Positions 20,331-28,633 of a stretch of DNA of 64,000 bases are shown one piece after another. Both the position numbers and the translations under genes were made by a program. The stretch spans positions 1 to 64,000 of IMG/VR virus record IMGVR_UViG_3300035670_000082. One strand, 5' to 3'. This stretch comes from a virus. The notes under the pieces were generated by a model, which worked only from the letters and a program-made list of their open reading frames with translations, had not been told where the DNA came from and searched no databases. Each line of letters begins with the position of its first letter. The stretch's first letter is position 1.

Positions 20331-20957
20331 TTGTTACTCAAAGTAGGAACAGCGATAACTATTTTCTATGGCGCAGTATTCGGGGTGGTCTCCCGGATTG
20401 ACCCGGCACCAGAAAACGTCGCAAAACCAGAAACACAAGTAATTATCTCGGAAACTAGACCCGATTTCGTAGTCCCGCCAGCACCCGACAGGGTGGCGAC
20501 GGAGACGGGACTCCCCGCCGCCCCCGCCCCCATTGTGTTTAGGCATGGGCAGGTGGACTGGCTCGACGACCTGGCGCTCGAAGCGGGGTGGCTACCTGAG
20601 CATCTCCCGACCTTGCGGGCGATAATCCTGCGGGAGTCGGGCGGGTGTCCGAACCTGCGTGGTGGCGATGTCCCTAGCGAAACCTGCGAAATCCTGCGGG
20701 TACGCGAGTGGAATCACCGCTCGGATACGGGTCTACTCCAAATCAACGGGGTGAACTACGACCTGAAACGCAACAAGTGGGCGCGTATCTGTCTAGACAT
20801 GGGTATCTGCGAACAGGAACCGTTACTTGACCCGCTCACGAACCTGCGGGCAGGGAAACTGCTTTACGATTATTCGGGTTGGAACCCGTGGAACCCGTGT
20901 ACCTACGGGGAGAAGTGGGCGCACCTATGCAAGCGCACCAAGAAGGTGACCCCGTAG
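20331..20957 (+). CDS. Lysozyme/transglycosylase-like protein with N-terminal anchor
   Basis: About 208 residues from a TTG start (AAAGGAAAC before it). Residues 5-22 form a membrane or signal helix (VGTAITIFYGAVFGVVSRI), then a Pro-rich linker. The C-terminal domain shows AIILRESGGCPN with the catalytic Glu at about 102, DTGLLQINGVNY, and LDPLTNLRAGKLLYD. This is the pattern of SLT/goose-type lytic transglycosylases, which cut peptidoglycan glycan strands. It may act in lysis or in DNA entry. Own promoter and terminator. Confidence 0.85.
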   Translation: MLLKVGTAITIFYGAVFGVVSRIDPAPENVAKPETQVIISETRPDFVVPPAPDRVATETGLPAAPAPIVFRHGQVDWLDDLALEAGWLPEHLPTLRAIILRESGGCPNLRGGDVPSETCEILRVREWNHRSDTGLLQINGVNYDLKRNKWARICLDMGICEQEPLLDPLTNLRAGKLLYDYSGWNPWNPCTYGEKWAHLCKRTKKVTP

Positions 20958-20997
20958 AACCCTGCTAGACGCGCGGAGAAGCCCCTAGAAACGACGA

Positions 20998-21040
20998 AAC
21001 CCCCGCCCCCGCACCCGAAGGTACGGAGACGGGGGAAACC
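20998..21040. terminator. Bidirectional hairpin terminator
   Basis: AACCCCCG and CGGGGGAA flank an imperfect stem between convergent genes (20957 and 21052). Confidence 0.6.
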
Positions 21041-21051
21041 CGCCTAGCGCG

Positions 21052-21540
21052 TCAGACGCGCTTAGCGCACACCGGTCCGATGCCGTTAGCGACGGACTCG
21101 CTCGCGGTGAGTTCCGCGCCACAGACACAGCAGATGCCGAACTGAACGCCAAGTGCCTGCGCCTGCGCGACGCTCATGCGGTTATCCGCGCGAAGTGCGC
21201 GAACCGCACCACCCGCGTAGACGAAACGCTCGGACTTGACCTGCGCTTCGGGAACGAAACGCATCGCGTACAGCCTGCCCTGCTTGGACAACTTCACGCG
21301 AAACACGACACCCGCGTCATCGCGGTACATGCCGACTTCGGTGACGGGGTTCGGGTTCGCAACGCGCGCGGGTCGGTTCATGTTGCGCTCAACCGCGTCA
21401 AGTTGCTTGTCGGACAGACGACCCCAACGGTCGTAATTCGCAAGAACGGAACGCAGGAAGTTGTTGTCGCCCGCGTTATCGCGGAGCCACGCAACAACGC
21501 GCTCGGTGCGCGTGAGCGGTGGAAGGGTGGCGGTGGACAT
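21052..21540 (-). CDS. DUF6011-like protein with C-terminal zinc motif
   Basis: Start ATG 21540. 162 residues. N-terminal helices (ERVVAWLRDNAGDNNFLRSV), then a middle beta region (YRDDAGVVFRVKLSKQGRLY), then the end GICCVCGAELTASESVANGI and GPVCAKRV. The C-terminal cysteine-rich motif is that of DUF6011, a zinc-binding tail common in actinobacteriophage proteins. Function unknown. Full bipartite leader. Confidence 0.8.
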   Translation of the reverse strand: MSTATLPPLTRTERVVAWLRDNAGDNNFLRSVLANYDRWGRLSDKQLDAVERNMNRPARVANPNPVTEVGMYRDDAGVVFRVKLSKQGRLYAMRFVPEAQVKSERFVYAGGAVRALRADNRMSVAQAQALGVQFGICCVCGAELTASESVANGIGPVCAKRV

Positions 21541-21618
21541 TGGGTATCTCGCTTTCTCCACCCGAAGGTGGGCTAGTAGGTGATACCGAGATTACGCACG
21601 GGGTGTTACGAAGTGTGC
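21541..21618 (-). promoter_or_regulatory. Bipartite element and hairpin leader
   Basis: GTGCGTAAT (21590-21599), 13 bases from GCACAC (21613-21618), CTACTAG (21573-21579), hairpin CCACC-CGAA-GGTGG (21558-21571). Another compensated stem. Confidence 0.8.
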
Positions 21619-21699
21619 GATGGGTAGCGAACCGCCATCACATCACGAAACCCGTGATTCAGGCACAGCCCGACCCGCACAAGGGCGGCTCCCCGCCCG

Positions 21700-21716
21700 G
21701 CTTTCCGCCACCGTCA
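21700..21716 (-). repeat. Start-associated 17-mer, orphan copy
   Basis: A perfect 17-mer just after the stop of the 21729 gene, not before a start. Confidence 0.8.
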
Positions 21717-21728
21717 GGAAACCGCGGC

Positions 21729-22058
21729 TTACTTCGGGTCGGTTATTCCATACTTCGCTTCCATGCGGGCAGCGAAGTTATCAGTCCCGTAGTTGTCAAT
21801 CGCGTCCGTTAGGCGAACATATGTTCGGGTCGCGGGACTGTTCCCGATTGACTCGACTTCGAACCAGTTGTCCGGGTGTTCCGGGTCGGCGACAAGGTCT
21901 CGCATCGTGTTTCGGGCGGTAAGGACAGCCCAACTTTCGTCAAGTTCTTGGTCGCTTGTCGGGTTCAGGGTTACGACGGTTTTCCATGTGACTACATAAG
22001 TTTTTTCGTCGGCGAGTGGTTCGTTTTCCATGCGGGTCAGGCTAACAGTCCCGTTCAT
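21729..22058 (-). CDS. Hypothetical protein, 109 residues
   Basis: I use ATG 22058 behind GGGGGGTGGC. Starts at 22160 or 22088 are also in frame but would overlap the plus-strand membrane gene. Beta-rich (KTYVVTWKTVVTLNPTSDQE, then NWFEVESIGNSP), helical C-terminus. A LexA-like palindrome (21814-21827) lies inside the coding sequence. Confidence 0.65.
   Translation of the reverse strand: MNGTVSLTRMENEPLADEKTYVVTWKTVVTLNPTSDQELDESWAVLTARNTMRDLVADPEHPDNWFEVESIGNSPATRTYVRLTDAIDNYGTDNFAARMEAKYGITDPK
21814..21827. promoter_or_regulatory. LexA-box-like palindrome inside a gene
   Basis: CGAAC-ATAT-GTTCG fits CGAAC-N4-GTTCG perfectly. It is inside a coding region, so it may be chance. Confidence 0.4.
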
Positions 22059-22110
22059 TGTTTGCCACCCCCCTTGACAAGCAGACATCAAATCAGTAAC
22101 CTTTTTTATT

Positions 22111-22230
22111 ATGTATGAAGCAGTTATGGGACTAGCGATTTTGGTTTTGATGTCGCTCATGTTCAGCCTTGCCGTAAAAAACCTTTCCGACAAATGGAGT
22201 AACGAAAATGAAAACGATAAAACCAAATAA
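22111..22230 (+). CDS. Small membrane protein, 39 residues
   Basis: One hydrophobic helix (VMGLAILVLMSLMFSLAV) followed by a charged tail (KNLSDKWSNENENDKTK). It overlaps the start of the next gene by 23 bases. No good ribosome binding site; TTGACA at 22074 with a weak -10 suggests a short-leader transcript. Confidence 0.6.
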   Translation: MYEAVMGLAILVLMSLMFSLAVKNLSDKWSNENENDKTK

Positions 22231-22918
22231 ACAAATAACCATCGACGAAGAGAAGTTCATTCTCGACGCAATCGTTGACGGTTGGCGAGACATCGAGGCG
22301 GGACGCATCGGGACTCTCGGGAACGGGGGTAACTCTTGTGTTCTTGCGGGCAACTTCGCACGCAGAATCCTTGAAAACCAAAAAGTTCCGCACCGACTTC
22401 GACCCGTCGGCGCAATTTCTTTCAACACCAAAGGGTTCGAAATGTTCGGAACGAACGCGAACGACCTTCCCGATGATGCTTGGAATGTGGCGGTTACCCG
22501 TTTCTCCCAAGACTTCGGCGGTTGGAGCGGACACCTTCTTGTGGAGACCGACAACTTCATCTTGGACTTGACTTCCGAGCAGTTCGCACGACCCGCAAAA
22601 AACATACATGTTCCGTCAAATCTGATAGTCCCGATGTCGGACTTGAAATTGTTCCCTTTGTCGGATTTCGGTATGTCTCAGGAGCGGGACTCTTTGCGGA
22701 GTCGGGCGTTGTCGTATTACACACAAGGTCACGAACTGCGTGTCTTGGAGTTCGATTGGGGTTTGCTTACATACTTCTCCGACCCGACGAATCTGAGTTA
22801 CAAAACGAAACGGGGTTGGTTTCGCTCGTGGCGAGAACTCGGTTGCGGGGTGGTTATTCAGAATCTCAATCATCGGAGAAAAGAACGGAAGCAGGTTGTT
22901 TCCGTGTTACACCCCTGA
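22208..22918 (+). CDS. Hypothetical protein, possible papain/transglutaminase-like fold
   Basis: 236 residues. A cysteine in GGNSCVLAGNFARR begins a helix, and later GGWSGHLLVETDNFILDLTS carries a His and an Asp with strand spacing. This Cys...His...Asp order matches the papain/transglutaminase-like fold. The rest is charged, with no clear second domain. I infer a peptidase or related enzyme, but the family is not recognised. Confidence 0.65.
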   Translation: MKTIKPNKQITIDEEKFILDAIVDGWRDIEAGRIGTLGNGGNSCVLAGNFARRILENQKVPHRLRPVGAISFNTKGFEMFGTNANDLPDDAWNVAVTRFSQDFGGWSGHLLVETDNFILDLTSEQFARPAKNIHVPSNLIVPMSDLKLFPLSDFGMSQERDSLRSRALSYYTQGHELRVLEFDWGLLTYFSDPTNLSYKTKRGWFRSWRELGCGVVIQNLNHRRKERKQVVSVLHP

Positions 22919-22963
22919 GTAGTATGTATTGTGTAATAACCAACTACTAGGAAAGGGAACCTA
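22906..22963 (+). promoter_or_regulatory. Divergent copy of the leader element
   Basis: TTACAC (22906-22911) and GTGTAATA (22931-22938) are 19 bases apart. CAACTACTAG (22941-22950) is kept but the hairpin is missing. The start of the element lies within the 3' end of the upstream gene. Confidence 0.65.
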
Positions 22964-23188
22964 ATGAGTACACCAACAGAATCAGACGACACCAAGAAGG
23001 ACTACCTAGACAACATCGTCTACTCGGCGACCGACGCACTCGTGCTCGGCATACCGATGAACCTTCTCGGAAAGATTACCTACGAGCAGGCAATCACGGG
23101 CGACTACGAGAACCCTCGGTTCGATGCTTGGAAAAACCTTATCGACGAAGTGTTCGACACGACGAAGGGCAAGGTTCAGGAGAAATGA
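22964..23188 (+). CDS. Hypothetical protein, 74 residues
   Basis: Polar helical protein: TESDDTKKDYLDNIVYSATD, then LVLGIPMNLLGKITYEQAIT. First gene of an operon of tightly overlapping genes to 24381 that includes a LysM protein. No family is recognised. Confidence 0.7.
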   Translation: MSTPTESDDTKKDYLDNIVYSATDALVLGIPMNLLGKITYEQAITGDYENPRFDAWKNLIDEVFDTTKGKVQEK

Positions 23189-23373
23189 GTTTGTTCGACC
23201 AAGACCAAGACACGATTGACGAGTATTGGGAACGAGCGACCAACAACCTTGTTGAGTCAGCGTGGCTACCACTCAGCGACGATGTGTGGGCTACCGACAA
23301 GTACGACGACACAATCGCAGAGAAAGCGGAAGCACTTTGGGAAAAAGACCAAGAAGCGAAGGTCGCTAAATGA
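23185..23373 (+). CDS. Hypothetical acidic protein, 62 residues
   Basis: Start ATG 23185 overlaps the upstream stop. Reads MSLFDQDQDTIDEYWERATN, acidic and helical, ending in a Lys-rich tail (EKDQEAKVAK). No family is recognised. Overlapped by the next gene (ATGA). Confidence 0.7.
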   Translation: MSLFDQDQDTIDEYWERATNNLVESAWLPLSDDVWATDKYDDTIAEKAEALWEKDQEAKVAK

Positions 23374-23696
23374 ACACGCACAAGTATCGTTCACGCAACC
23401 TACGCAACACGCTCATGTTGTTGGGATTAGCGGTAGCGTCAATGGTGGCGTTGGCAATCGGCGGTAGAAACGCTGAACGGTTCACCTGCGACACGACACC
23501 GCACAAGGTTTTCGCATACGACACGCTATGGAGCATCGCAGAAAAGAAATGCGACGGCAACATTCAGGTGGTCACCGACAAACTTGTCGCAGTCTACGGA
23601 ACGGTAATCCAATCAGGCGACAACATCTACCTACCAACAAACCAAGATTGCTCACTAAAAATAGCAAATAACGGAAACATCTACGAGGAGTGCTGA
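23370..23696 (+). CDS. Membrane-anchored LysM protein
   Basis: 108 residues: a basic N-terminus, a membrane helix (LMLLGLAVASMVALAIGG) and one LysM domain (HKVFAYDTLWSIAEKKCDGN, ending GDNIYLP). LysM binds N-acetylglucosamine in peptidoglycan. The outer part carries four cysteines that could form disulfides. It may tether a phage-coded protein to the host wall or alter the wall during infection. Confidence 0.85.
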   Translation: MNTHKYRSRNLRNTLMLLGLAVASMVALAIGGRNAERFTCDTTPHKVFAYDTLWSIAEKKCDGNIQVVTDKLVAVYGTVIQSGDNIYLPTNQDCSLKIANNGNIYEEC

Positions 23697-23851
23697 TGAA
23701 CACAAAAGAAGTATGTACTTGTCCAACTACACGGTTTTACTACCACAACGAAATCTGTGACTACTGTCGAAATGTGGCGTTTCACGACGACCCCGACTAC
23801 GCAGAGCACATGGGATTCGTTCTCGTCGAAGGGAAATGGATTCGCAAATGA
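23696..23851 (+). CDS. Zinc-ribbon protein, 51 residues
   Basis: CTCPTTRFYYHNEICDYC holds four cysteines in CxC and CxxC pairs, a short zinc-ribbon pattern. Ends GFVLVEGKWIRK. Overlaps its neighbours by 1-4 bases on each side. Confidence 0.7.
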   Translation: MNTKEVCTCPTTRFYYHNEICDYCRNVAFHDDPDYAEHMGFVLVEGKWIRK

Positions 23852-24381
23852 TTGACTTCATAATCGACGACGGCTACTACGACGACGGAGACAGACGGCG
23901 AACACGATTAGGCGAACTGAGAACATCTATCGCCATGAAGGAATGGCACCTAGACACTTGGAGACGGGTAGACAACGCACCAATGGGAACTTGGTGTAGG
24001 CGACCAAACGACCTAGTGGAAGTAGCGGAGTACTACCAACTCATGTACCTAGAACAATCAGAAATCGTTTACGAACAAAACGGCTTAGCAGAAAACCACA
24101 ACAGCGGAGCAGACAGCAAAATCATCTCCATGCTTGACGAACTAGCAGAAGAACGAACGATTCGAGACCTCATAAATGTTCTCGGTTGGGCAAAAGAAAA
24201 CAACCAAAAAGCACGCACCGCAGTCACCGACACCGTACACGCAGGAAGGCTCGTCTCGATTGTTACCGAATGGGCAAGAATGTCCGAAAGCGAACGCAAC
24301 CACCTAACCCAAACAACAATCCTTTTGGGTCAAATGTTCACCGACGAAATCAAGAAACGAATCTCAGACGACGAACTCTAA
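23848..24381 (+). CDS. Hypothetical helical protein, 177 residues
   Basis: Start ATG 23848 overlaps the upstream stop. Starts MIDFIIDDGYYDDGDRRRTR; long helices follow (GELRTSIAMKEWHLDTWRRV, then RTIRDLINVLGWAKENNQKA). It precedes the SNF2 gene by 9 bases. No family is recognised. Confidence 0.75.
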   Translation: MIDFIIDDGYYDDGDRRRTRLGELRTSIAMKEWHLDTWRRVDNAPMGTWCRRPNDLVEVAEYYQLMYLEQSEIVYEQNGLAENHNSGADSKIISMLDELAEERTIRDLINVLGWAKENNQKARTAVTDTVHAGRLVSIVTEWARMSESERNHLTQTTILLGQMFTDEIKKRISDDEL

Positions 24382-24390
24382 ACTAGATTC

Positions 24391-26316
24391 GTGGACAAAC
24401 AACTACTACTCAACGACGACCACATCGTCGCCTACTTCCCGTACGACGCAGACCAAGTCGCAGAAATCAAACAAATCAGCGGAGCGAAATGGGACAAACT
24501 TGCCAAAGCATGGCGCATACCCGCCACCTCGCTCGCCGAGATACGGGACTTCGGGAACAAACACGGGTTCACCGTAGACCCGCAGATACTCACATTTGAT
24601 TTGCCGACCCCGCTGAACCAAGTGTTCGGAGTGCGGTTGGAAGGCGACTACATCTATCTCTCGTTCACCTACGACCCTGTGAAGGTGAAAGCAGTAAAGC
24701 AGATACCGAGCGTTACTTGGCACACCAAAACGAAAGCGTGGAGAGCACCCGTTTCGTCGATAACAGAAGCAATCGAGTGGGCAGACAACTTCCGAGAGAA
24801 AGTTCCCGACGACCTCAGGTTGTTGGCGCAGGAAATCAGAAGCAAACACGACGAGTCCGTACAGATGTCCCGCTCAACAGAAGCAGAGGTTGATGTCGCG
24901 GGACTCCCACTTCTCCCGTATCAGCGGGCAGGTGTCGCCTATGCGTCGCACGCACGCAGGTCGTTCATCGCCGACGACATGGGTCTTGGGAAGACGATTC
25001 AGGCGATTGCGACCGTCGAGTATGTGATGGATTCGTACCCCGTTTTGGTGGTTTGCCCACCGAACTTGGTTCTGAATTGGAAGAAAGAGTACGCAAAGTG
25101 GTTGCCTGACCGCACCGTGTCCACGATTACCGACCGCAAAACATTTCCCGAAACACCGACCGATGTGGTTGTTGTCGGATACAGCAACATTCATCATTGG
25201 GAGAAGCGACTCACAGGTTTCCAAGCCGTCGTGTTCGATGAGAGCCACTATGTCAAGAGTCCCGATGCTCAACGCACCAAAGCAGCCGTGAAGATTGCGA
25301 AACGCGTTCAACCCGAAGGCATCGTGTTGTGTCTAACCGGCACGCCGGTGACCAGCCGCCCGGCGGAGTACGCCAGCCAGTTGGAAGTTCTTGGGAAACT
25401 TGATTTGTTCGGCGGAAGGTGGGGTTTCTACCGACGGTATTGCGGTGCGTTCCGAGACAGGTTCGGTCAATGGAACATCTCAGGTCACAGCAATCTTGAT
25501 GAACTAAACGAGAAGTTGAGAGGAAACTGCTACATTCGGCGCACGAAAGGTCAGGTCCTCTCCGAGTTGCCGCCAGTCCGGCACGCACCCGTGTACGTCA
25601 CGGGGAGTCCCGCACAGATGTTGGAGTACAGGAAAGCGGAGCGGGACATCGTCGAGTATTTGGTGGAACGAGCGAAACAAATCGCCGAGGAACTCGGTTT
25701 GTCACCCAGGTCCGCAGCCGTTTTAGCCCGGATGAAGGCGGAAGCGAACGAACATTTGGTGAAATTGTCGGTTTTGCGCCGGCTGGCAGCCAAAGCGAAG
25801 ATGGATTCGGTCGTTGAGTTCATTGAGTCTCATGCGGAAGCCGGTCTGAAAGTGGTTGTGGCTGCTCACCACAGGGACATTGTTGATGAAATCGCGAACC
25901 GGTTCGGCGGTCTGAAGATTCAGGGCGGTATGCCGGTGGAGGAGGTGGAGGCTCACAAGTCCCGTTTCCAAGACGGGTCGTGCGCCGACGCACCCGTGAT
26001 TGTGTTGAGTATTCAGGCTGCCAAGACCGGGCACACGTTGACTGCGTCGCAAGATGTGTTGTTCGTGGAGTTGCCGTGGACACCCGCAGATGTAGACCAA
26101 ACCTATGGTCGTTGCCACCGAATCGGGCAGAAGGGTTCGGTGACGGCTACCTATCTGCTATGCGAAGGCACGATTGATGAGGAGATTTACGACCTGATTG
26201 AGCGTAAGCGTGGCGTTGTTGATGTGGCTACCGAAGGCGGTACGGTGGCGCGCGATGTGTCTACGAGTGACCTTGTTGGGTTGTTCGCGTCTCGCGGGTT
26301 GGGCATAAACGGCTAA
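24391..26316 (+). CDS. SNF2-family DEAD/H helicase with HARP-like repeats
   Basis: 641 residues. Two related N-terminal segments (about 14-44 and 92-119, ending KAWRIP and KAWRAP) resemble HARP domains of SMARCAL1-type annealing helicases. The motor follows: DDMGLGKT at 195-202 (motif I), DESH at 283-286 (motif II), LTGTPVTSRP (III), and TYGRCHRIGQKG (VI). Enzymes of this type remodel stalled forks. GTG start; a TAAACT hexamer lies 6 nt upstream, suggesting a leaderless start. Last gene before a bidirectional terminator. Confidence 0.9.
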   Translation: MDKQLLLNDDHIVAYFPYDADQVAEIKQISGAKWDKLAKAWRIPATSLAEIRDFGNKHGFTVDPQILTFDLPTPLNQVFGVRLEGDYIYLSFTYDPVKVKAVKQIPSVTWHTKTKAWRAPVSSITEAIEWADNFREKVPDDLRLLAQEIRSKHDESVQMSRSTEAEVDVAGLPLLPYQRAGVAYASHARRSFIADDMGLGKTIQAIATVEYVMDSYPVLVVCPPNLVLNWKKEYAKWLPDRTVSTITDRKTFPETPTDVVVVGYSNIHHWEKRLTGFQAVVFDESHYVKSPDAQRTKAAVKIAKRVQPEGIVLCLTGTPVTSRPAEYASQLEVLGKLDLFGGRWGFYRRYCGAFRDRFGQWNISGHSNLDELNEKLRGNCYIRRTKGQVLSELPPVRHAPVYVTGSPAQMLEYRKAERDIVEYLVERAKQIAEELGLSPRSAAVLARMKAEANEHLVKLSVLRRLAAKAKMDSVVEFIESHAEAGLKVVVAAHHRDIVDEIANRFGGLKIQGGMPVEEVEAHKSRFQDGSCADAPVIVLSIQAAKTGHTLTASQDVLFVELPWTPADVDQTYGRCHRIGQKGSVTATYLLCEGTIDEEIYDLIERKRGVVDVATEGGTVARDVSTSDLVGLFASRGLGING

Positions 26317-26359
26317 ACCCCCGCCATACGCGCCAAGAGGCACGCAGACGGGGGTTTAG
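26313..26359. terminator. Bidirectional terminator
   Basis: TAAACCCCCG and CGGGGGTTTA flank an imperfect stem. It sits between convergent genes with T- and A-runs on the proper sides. Confidence 0.8.
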
Positions 26360-26369
26360 GGTCAGGCGG

Positions 26370-26567
26370 TCACCACATCAGGTTGATGGTGCCACGCTCG
26401 TTCCGCTCGATGCGCGCGATGGAGTTCATCGCGTCGTCGTGCGACCAGCCGTCGAGACGCACGCGACGGAAGTAGTACGCGCGAGCGTCATACCTCAGCG
26501 CATGGATTTCCGCCCATTGCTCGCGCGACAGGACGAGCCTGCCACGGTCTACGGTGCCGTTAGCCAC
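26370..26567 (-). CDS. Hypothetical protein, 65 residues
   Basis: Basic helical protein: TVDRGRLV, then LSREQWAEIHALRYDARAYY and DDAMNSIARIERNERG. This could be a DNA-binding helical unit. Full leader hairpin upstream. No family is recognised. Confidence 0.7.
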   Translation of the reverse strand: MANGTVDRGRLVLSREQWAEIHALRYDARAYYFRRVRLDGWSHDDAMNSIARIERNERGTINLMW

Positions 26568-26583
26568 GGTTTTTCTCCTTTCT

Positions 26584-26642
26584 CCCCGAAGGGGCTAGTA
26601 GGTACTACCCATACTACGCACGGTTGTAGTACGGTTGTCAAG
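26584..26642 (-). promoter_or_regulatory. Bipartite element and hairpin leader
   Basis: GTGCGTA (26615-26621), CTACTAG (26595-26601), stem CCCC-GAA-GGGG (26584-26594). TTGACA is present at 26637-26642 in place of TCACAC, and TACTAC lies in between as at 18120-18199. Confidence 0.75.
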
Positions 26643-26709
26643 CGCGGAAACCTGCCACCTAGACCCGCCCAAGACCTGCGGTTTATTTACGGGGGCATTA
26701 TTTCGGGGG

Positions 26710-26743
26710 TTGCTATTTAGTGAGAACCGACTATTATGGGGTT
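26710..26743 (+). promoter_or_regulatory. Leaderless-type promoter
   Basis: TTGCTA (26710-26715), 16 bp, TATTAT (26732-26737), then 6 nt to the ATG at 26744. Transcription should start at or next to the ATG. Confidence 0.75.
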
Positions 26744-27769
26744 ATGGCACACAACATAGAAATCAGCAACGACGGAACCGCAAAGTTCGCTTTCGCAGGG
26801 GAAACCCCGTGGCACAAACTCGGCAAACGTATGACGGGACTCTCGACCATTGACGAGATGCTCGAAGCAGCCCAAGCCGACTATCAGGTCATTTTGACGA
26901 AAGTTATCGTCGCAGATGACGACGGCAACCCAATCCTCAACGCCGACGGCACACCCGTCATCGTGGACGATAGCCGAGCAACCGTACGAGTGAACGAAAA
27001 CGGCACATTTGACGCACTCTCAACCGTCGGAACTCGTTACGATGTCCGACAAAACCGCGAAGTATTGGAACGCGCACTCGCGGTCGTCGGCGCGTCATCA
27101 GGCGACGCCATCATCGACACCTGCGGAGTTCTGAAAAGGGGCGCACGATTCTTCTCCACGATTGACCTCGGGACTCTCATCATCGACCCGACGGGCGTGA
27201 ACGACAAGATTGCCCGCTACTTGGTCGTCTCCCACGGACACGACGGACTCTGGCCGATTCGGTACGCAAACACCGATGTTCGCGCGGTCTGCCAAAACAC
27301 CGTGATGCTCGGACTCAAGCAAGCGGAACGAGTTTTCACCGCACGCCACACACGCAATGTGGACGAGTACCTGAAAACCGCACAAGAAGCACTCCACATC
27401 TCCACCGAATGGGCAACCCATTTCCGCAAAGAAGCAGAAACAATGCTCGGAATCGCAGTACCCCAATCGAGCAACAAGGTCGACAAAGTTATCGAGGCTG
27501 TGTTCACACCACCAAGCGTCGACGACGGCGACCGCGTTCGAAGGAATTGGGAAGAAATCAACGGGACTATCCGCGCTTTGTACGCAAACCAGCGCAACGC
27601 AGGAGGCTACGGGTTCAACGGTTGGTCTATCTACAACACGATTGTCGAATACCTCGACCATCATCGAAGCGCAACATCAACCGAACGAGCATTGGCATCC
27701 ATCGACGAAAACTCGTGGGTGACCAAGCGAAAGATTACCGCTCAAAAGGCTGTCCTTTCGTTGGTGTAA
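26744..27769 (+). CDS. DUF932 family protein
   Basis: 341 residues. Opens with AGETPWHKLGKRM, then the DUF932 body (VVADDDGN-type strands, GTRYDVRQNREVLE, AVCQNTVMLGLKQ, RRNWEEINGTIRAL). DUF932 (phage/plasmid-like protein) is widespread on mobile elements; its function is unproven. ATG chosen because of the TATTAT-N6-ATG arrangement; an upstream GTG at 26720 is in frame. Confidence 0.9.
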   Translation: MAHNIEISNDGTAKFAFAGETPWHKLGKRMTGLSTIDEMLEAAQADYQVILTKVIVADDDGNPILNADGTPVIVDDSRATVRVNENGTFDALSTVGTRYDVRQNREVLERALAVVGASSGDAIIDTCGVLKRGARFFSTIDLGTLIIDPTGVNDKIARYLVVSHGHDGLWPIRYANTDVRAVCQNTVMLGLKQAERVFTARHTRNVDEYLKTAQEALHISTEWATHFRKEAETMLGIAVPQSSNKVDKVIEAVFTPPSVDDGDRVRRNWEEINGTIRALYANQRNAGGYGFNGWSIYNTIVEYLDHHRSATSTERALASIDENSWVTKRKITAQKAVLSLV

Positions 27770-27792
27770 TCACCAAGTGGTACCATTTTCTT

Positions 27793-28263
27793 GTGGAAAA
27801 CGGTGAAGAACAAGATTTCGGGTTGGACGAAGAAGAACCAATCGTCGTACCTCTCCCCGAGTTGGAAGTGCCACGCAACATCATCGAAGAACTCTCGAAG
27901 TTCATCGCACAACACATAGAGAAAGAAGACGACATGAACCGCAGAGTGCGGGACTATTTGGATGAACTGTACGAGCAGTTCGACGACGACGAAGAAGTCA
28001 GCGATTTCATCATGAACTATGTACAGCGACGCCACGGATGGGATTTGGAAATCGTTCTCTCCGAGTCGGATGTGGAAGAAATGTTCTTCAAGGTCTTTGA
28101 CGGCTACGACCCCGAAATGTGGGGGAAGGTCAGGAACACCGACGCAGTACGGGAACTCCACTACGAGGTGTACAAACTCTCACAGTTCTACGCCAAGAAA
28201 GCCGTGAACGAAGTGCTACAAGACAAGCACCCAACCCGCAAGAAGCGACGCAAGTTTTGGTGA
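27793..28263 (+). CDS. Hypothetical acidic protein, 156 residues
   Basis: GTG start at 27793 with TACCAT 6 nt upstream. Strongly acidic (ENGEEQDFGLDEEEPIVVPL, then YEQFDDDEEVSDFIMNYVQR), with a basic end (TRKKRRKFW). Helical throughout. Possibly a DNA mimic or coupling factor, but this is only composition. No family is recognised. Confidence 0.7.
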   Translation: MENGEEQDFGLDEEEPIVVPLPELEVPRNIIEELSKFIAQHIEKEDDMNRRVRDYLDELYEQFDDDEEVSDFIMNYVQRRHGWDLEIVLSESDVEEMFFKVFDGYDPEMWGKVRNTDAVRELHYEVYKLSQFYAKKAVNEVLQDKHPTRKKRRKFW

Positions 28264-28266
28264 AAC

Positions 28267-28548
28267 TCAACCGAGTTCGCTGAGTTCTTCCTCGCTAATC
28301 GGGTCGCCATCCTCATAGGACAGCGAGGCAACCAAGTTCGTAGTCCCGTTGTCATCTACCTCGACCGAAGTGACCGAGAAGTTCAGCGAGTCGAGAACAA
28401 GCGAAGCGATGTTTCCCATTTCTTCCTCGAACACCGCAACCTCTTCGTCTGTGGTTTCGTCATCAACCGCCAAGGTGACCAAGATTTCGGTGATTATTTC
28501 GTGGATTTCCAAGCGAGTTTCTTCGTTCGTCTTTGCCATGTGCGCCAT
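28267..28548 (-). CDS. Hypothetical acidic protein, 93 residues
   Basis: Acidic: LAVDDETTDEEVAVFEEEMG. Ends in an acidic tail (EEELSELG). Starts at 28548 or at the ATG at 28539; the latter has TAGGAT 7 nt upstream. It faces the SSB gene from a divergent region. No family is recognised. Confidence 0.7.
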   Translation of the reverse strand: MAHMAKTNEETRLEIHEIITEILVTLAVDDETTDEEVAVFEEEMGNIASLVLDSLNFSVTSVEVDDNGTTNLVASLSYEDGDPISEEELSELG

Positions 28549-28633
28549 CCTAGTTGCGTGTGTGCTGGTTCCCTGCTAGTGTTGCCTCGTTAGTTCCGAT
28601 AGGCGGGACTACATCACACTAGGAGGAACCGAA

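Noticed and set aside
22074-22102. TTGACA at 22074 as a strong promoter for the 22111 gene
   Set aside because: Only a poor -10 (TAACCT) is found at 17 bp; the later TATTAT is too far away. Left as a weak possibility in the gene entry.
27409-27792. Extended start for the 27793 gene
   Set aside because: The extension is antisense-like sequence inside the DUF932 gene in another frame.
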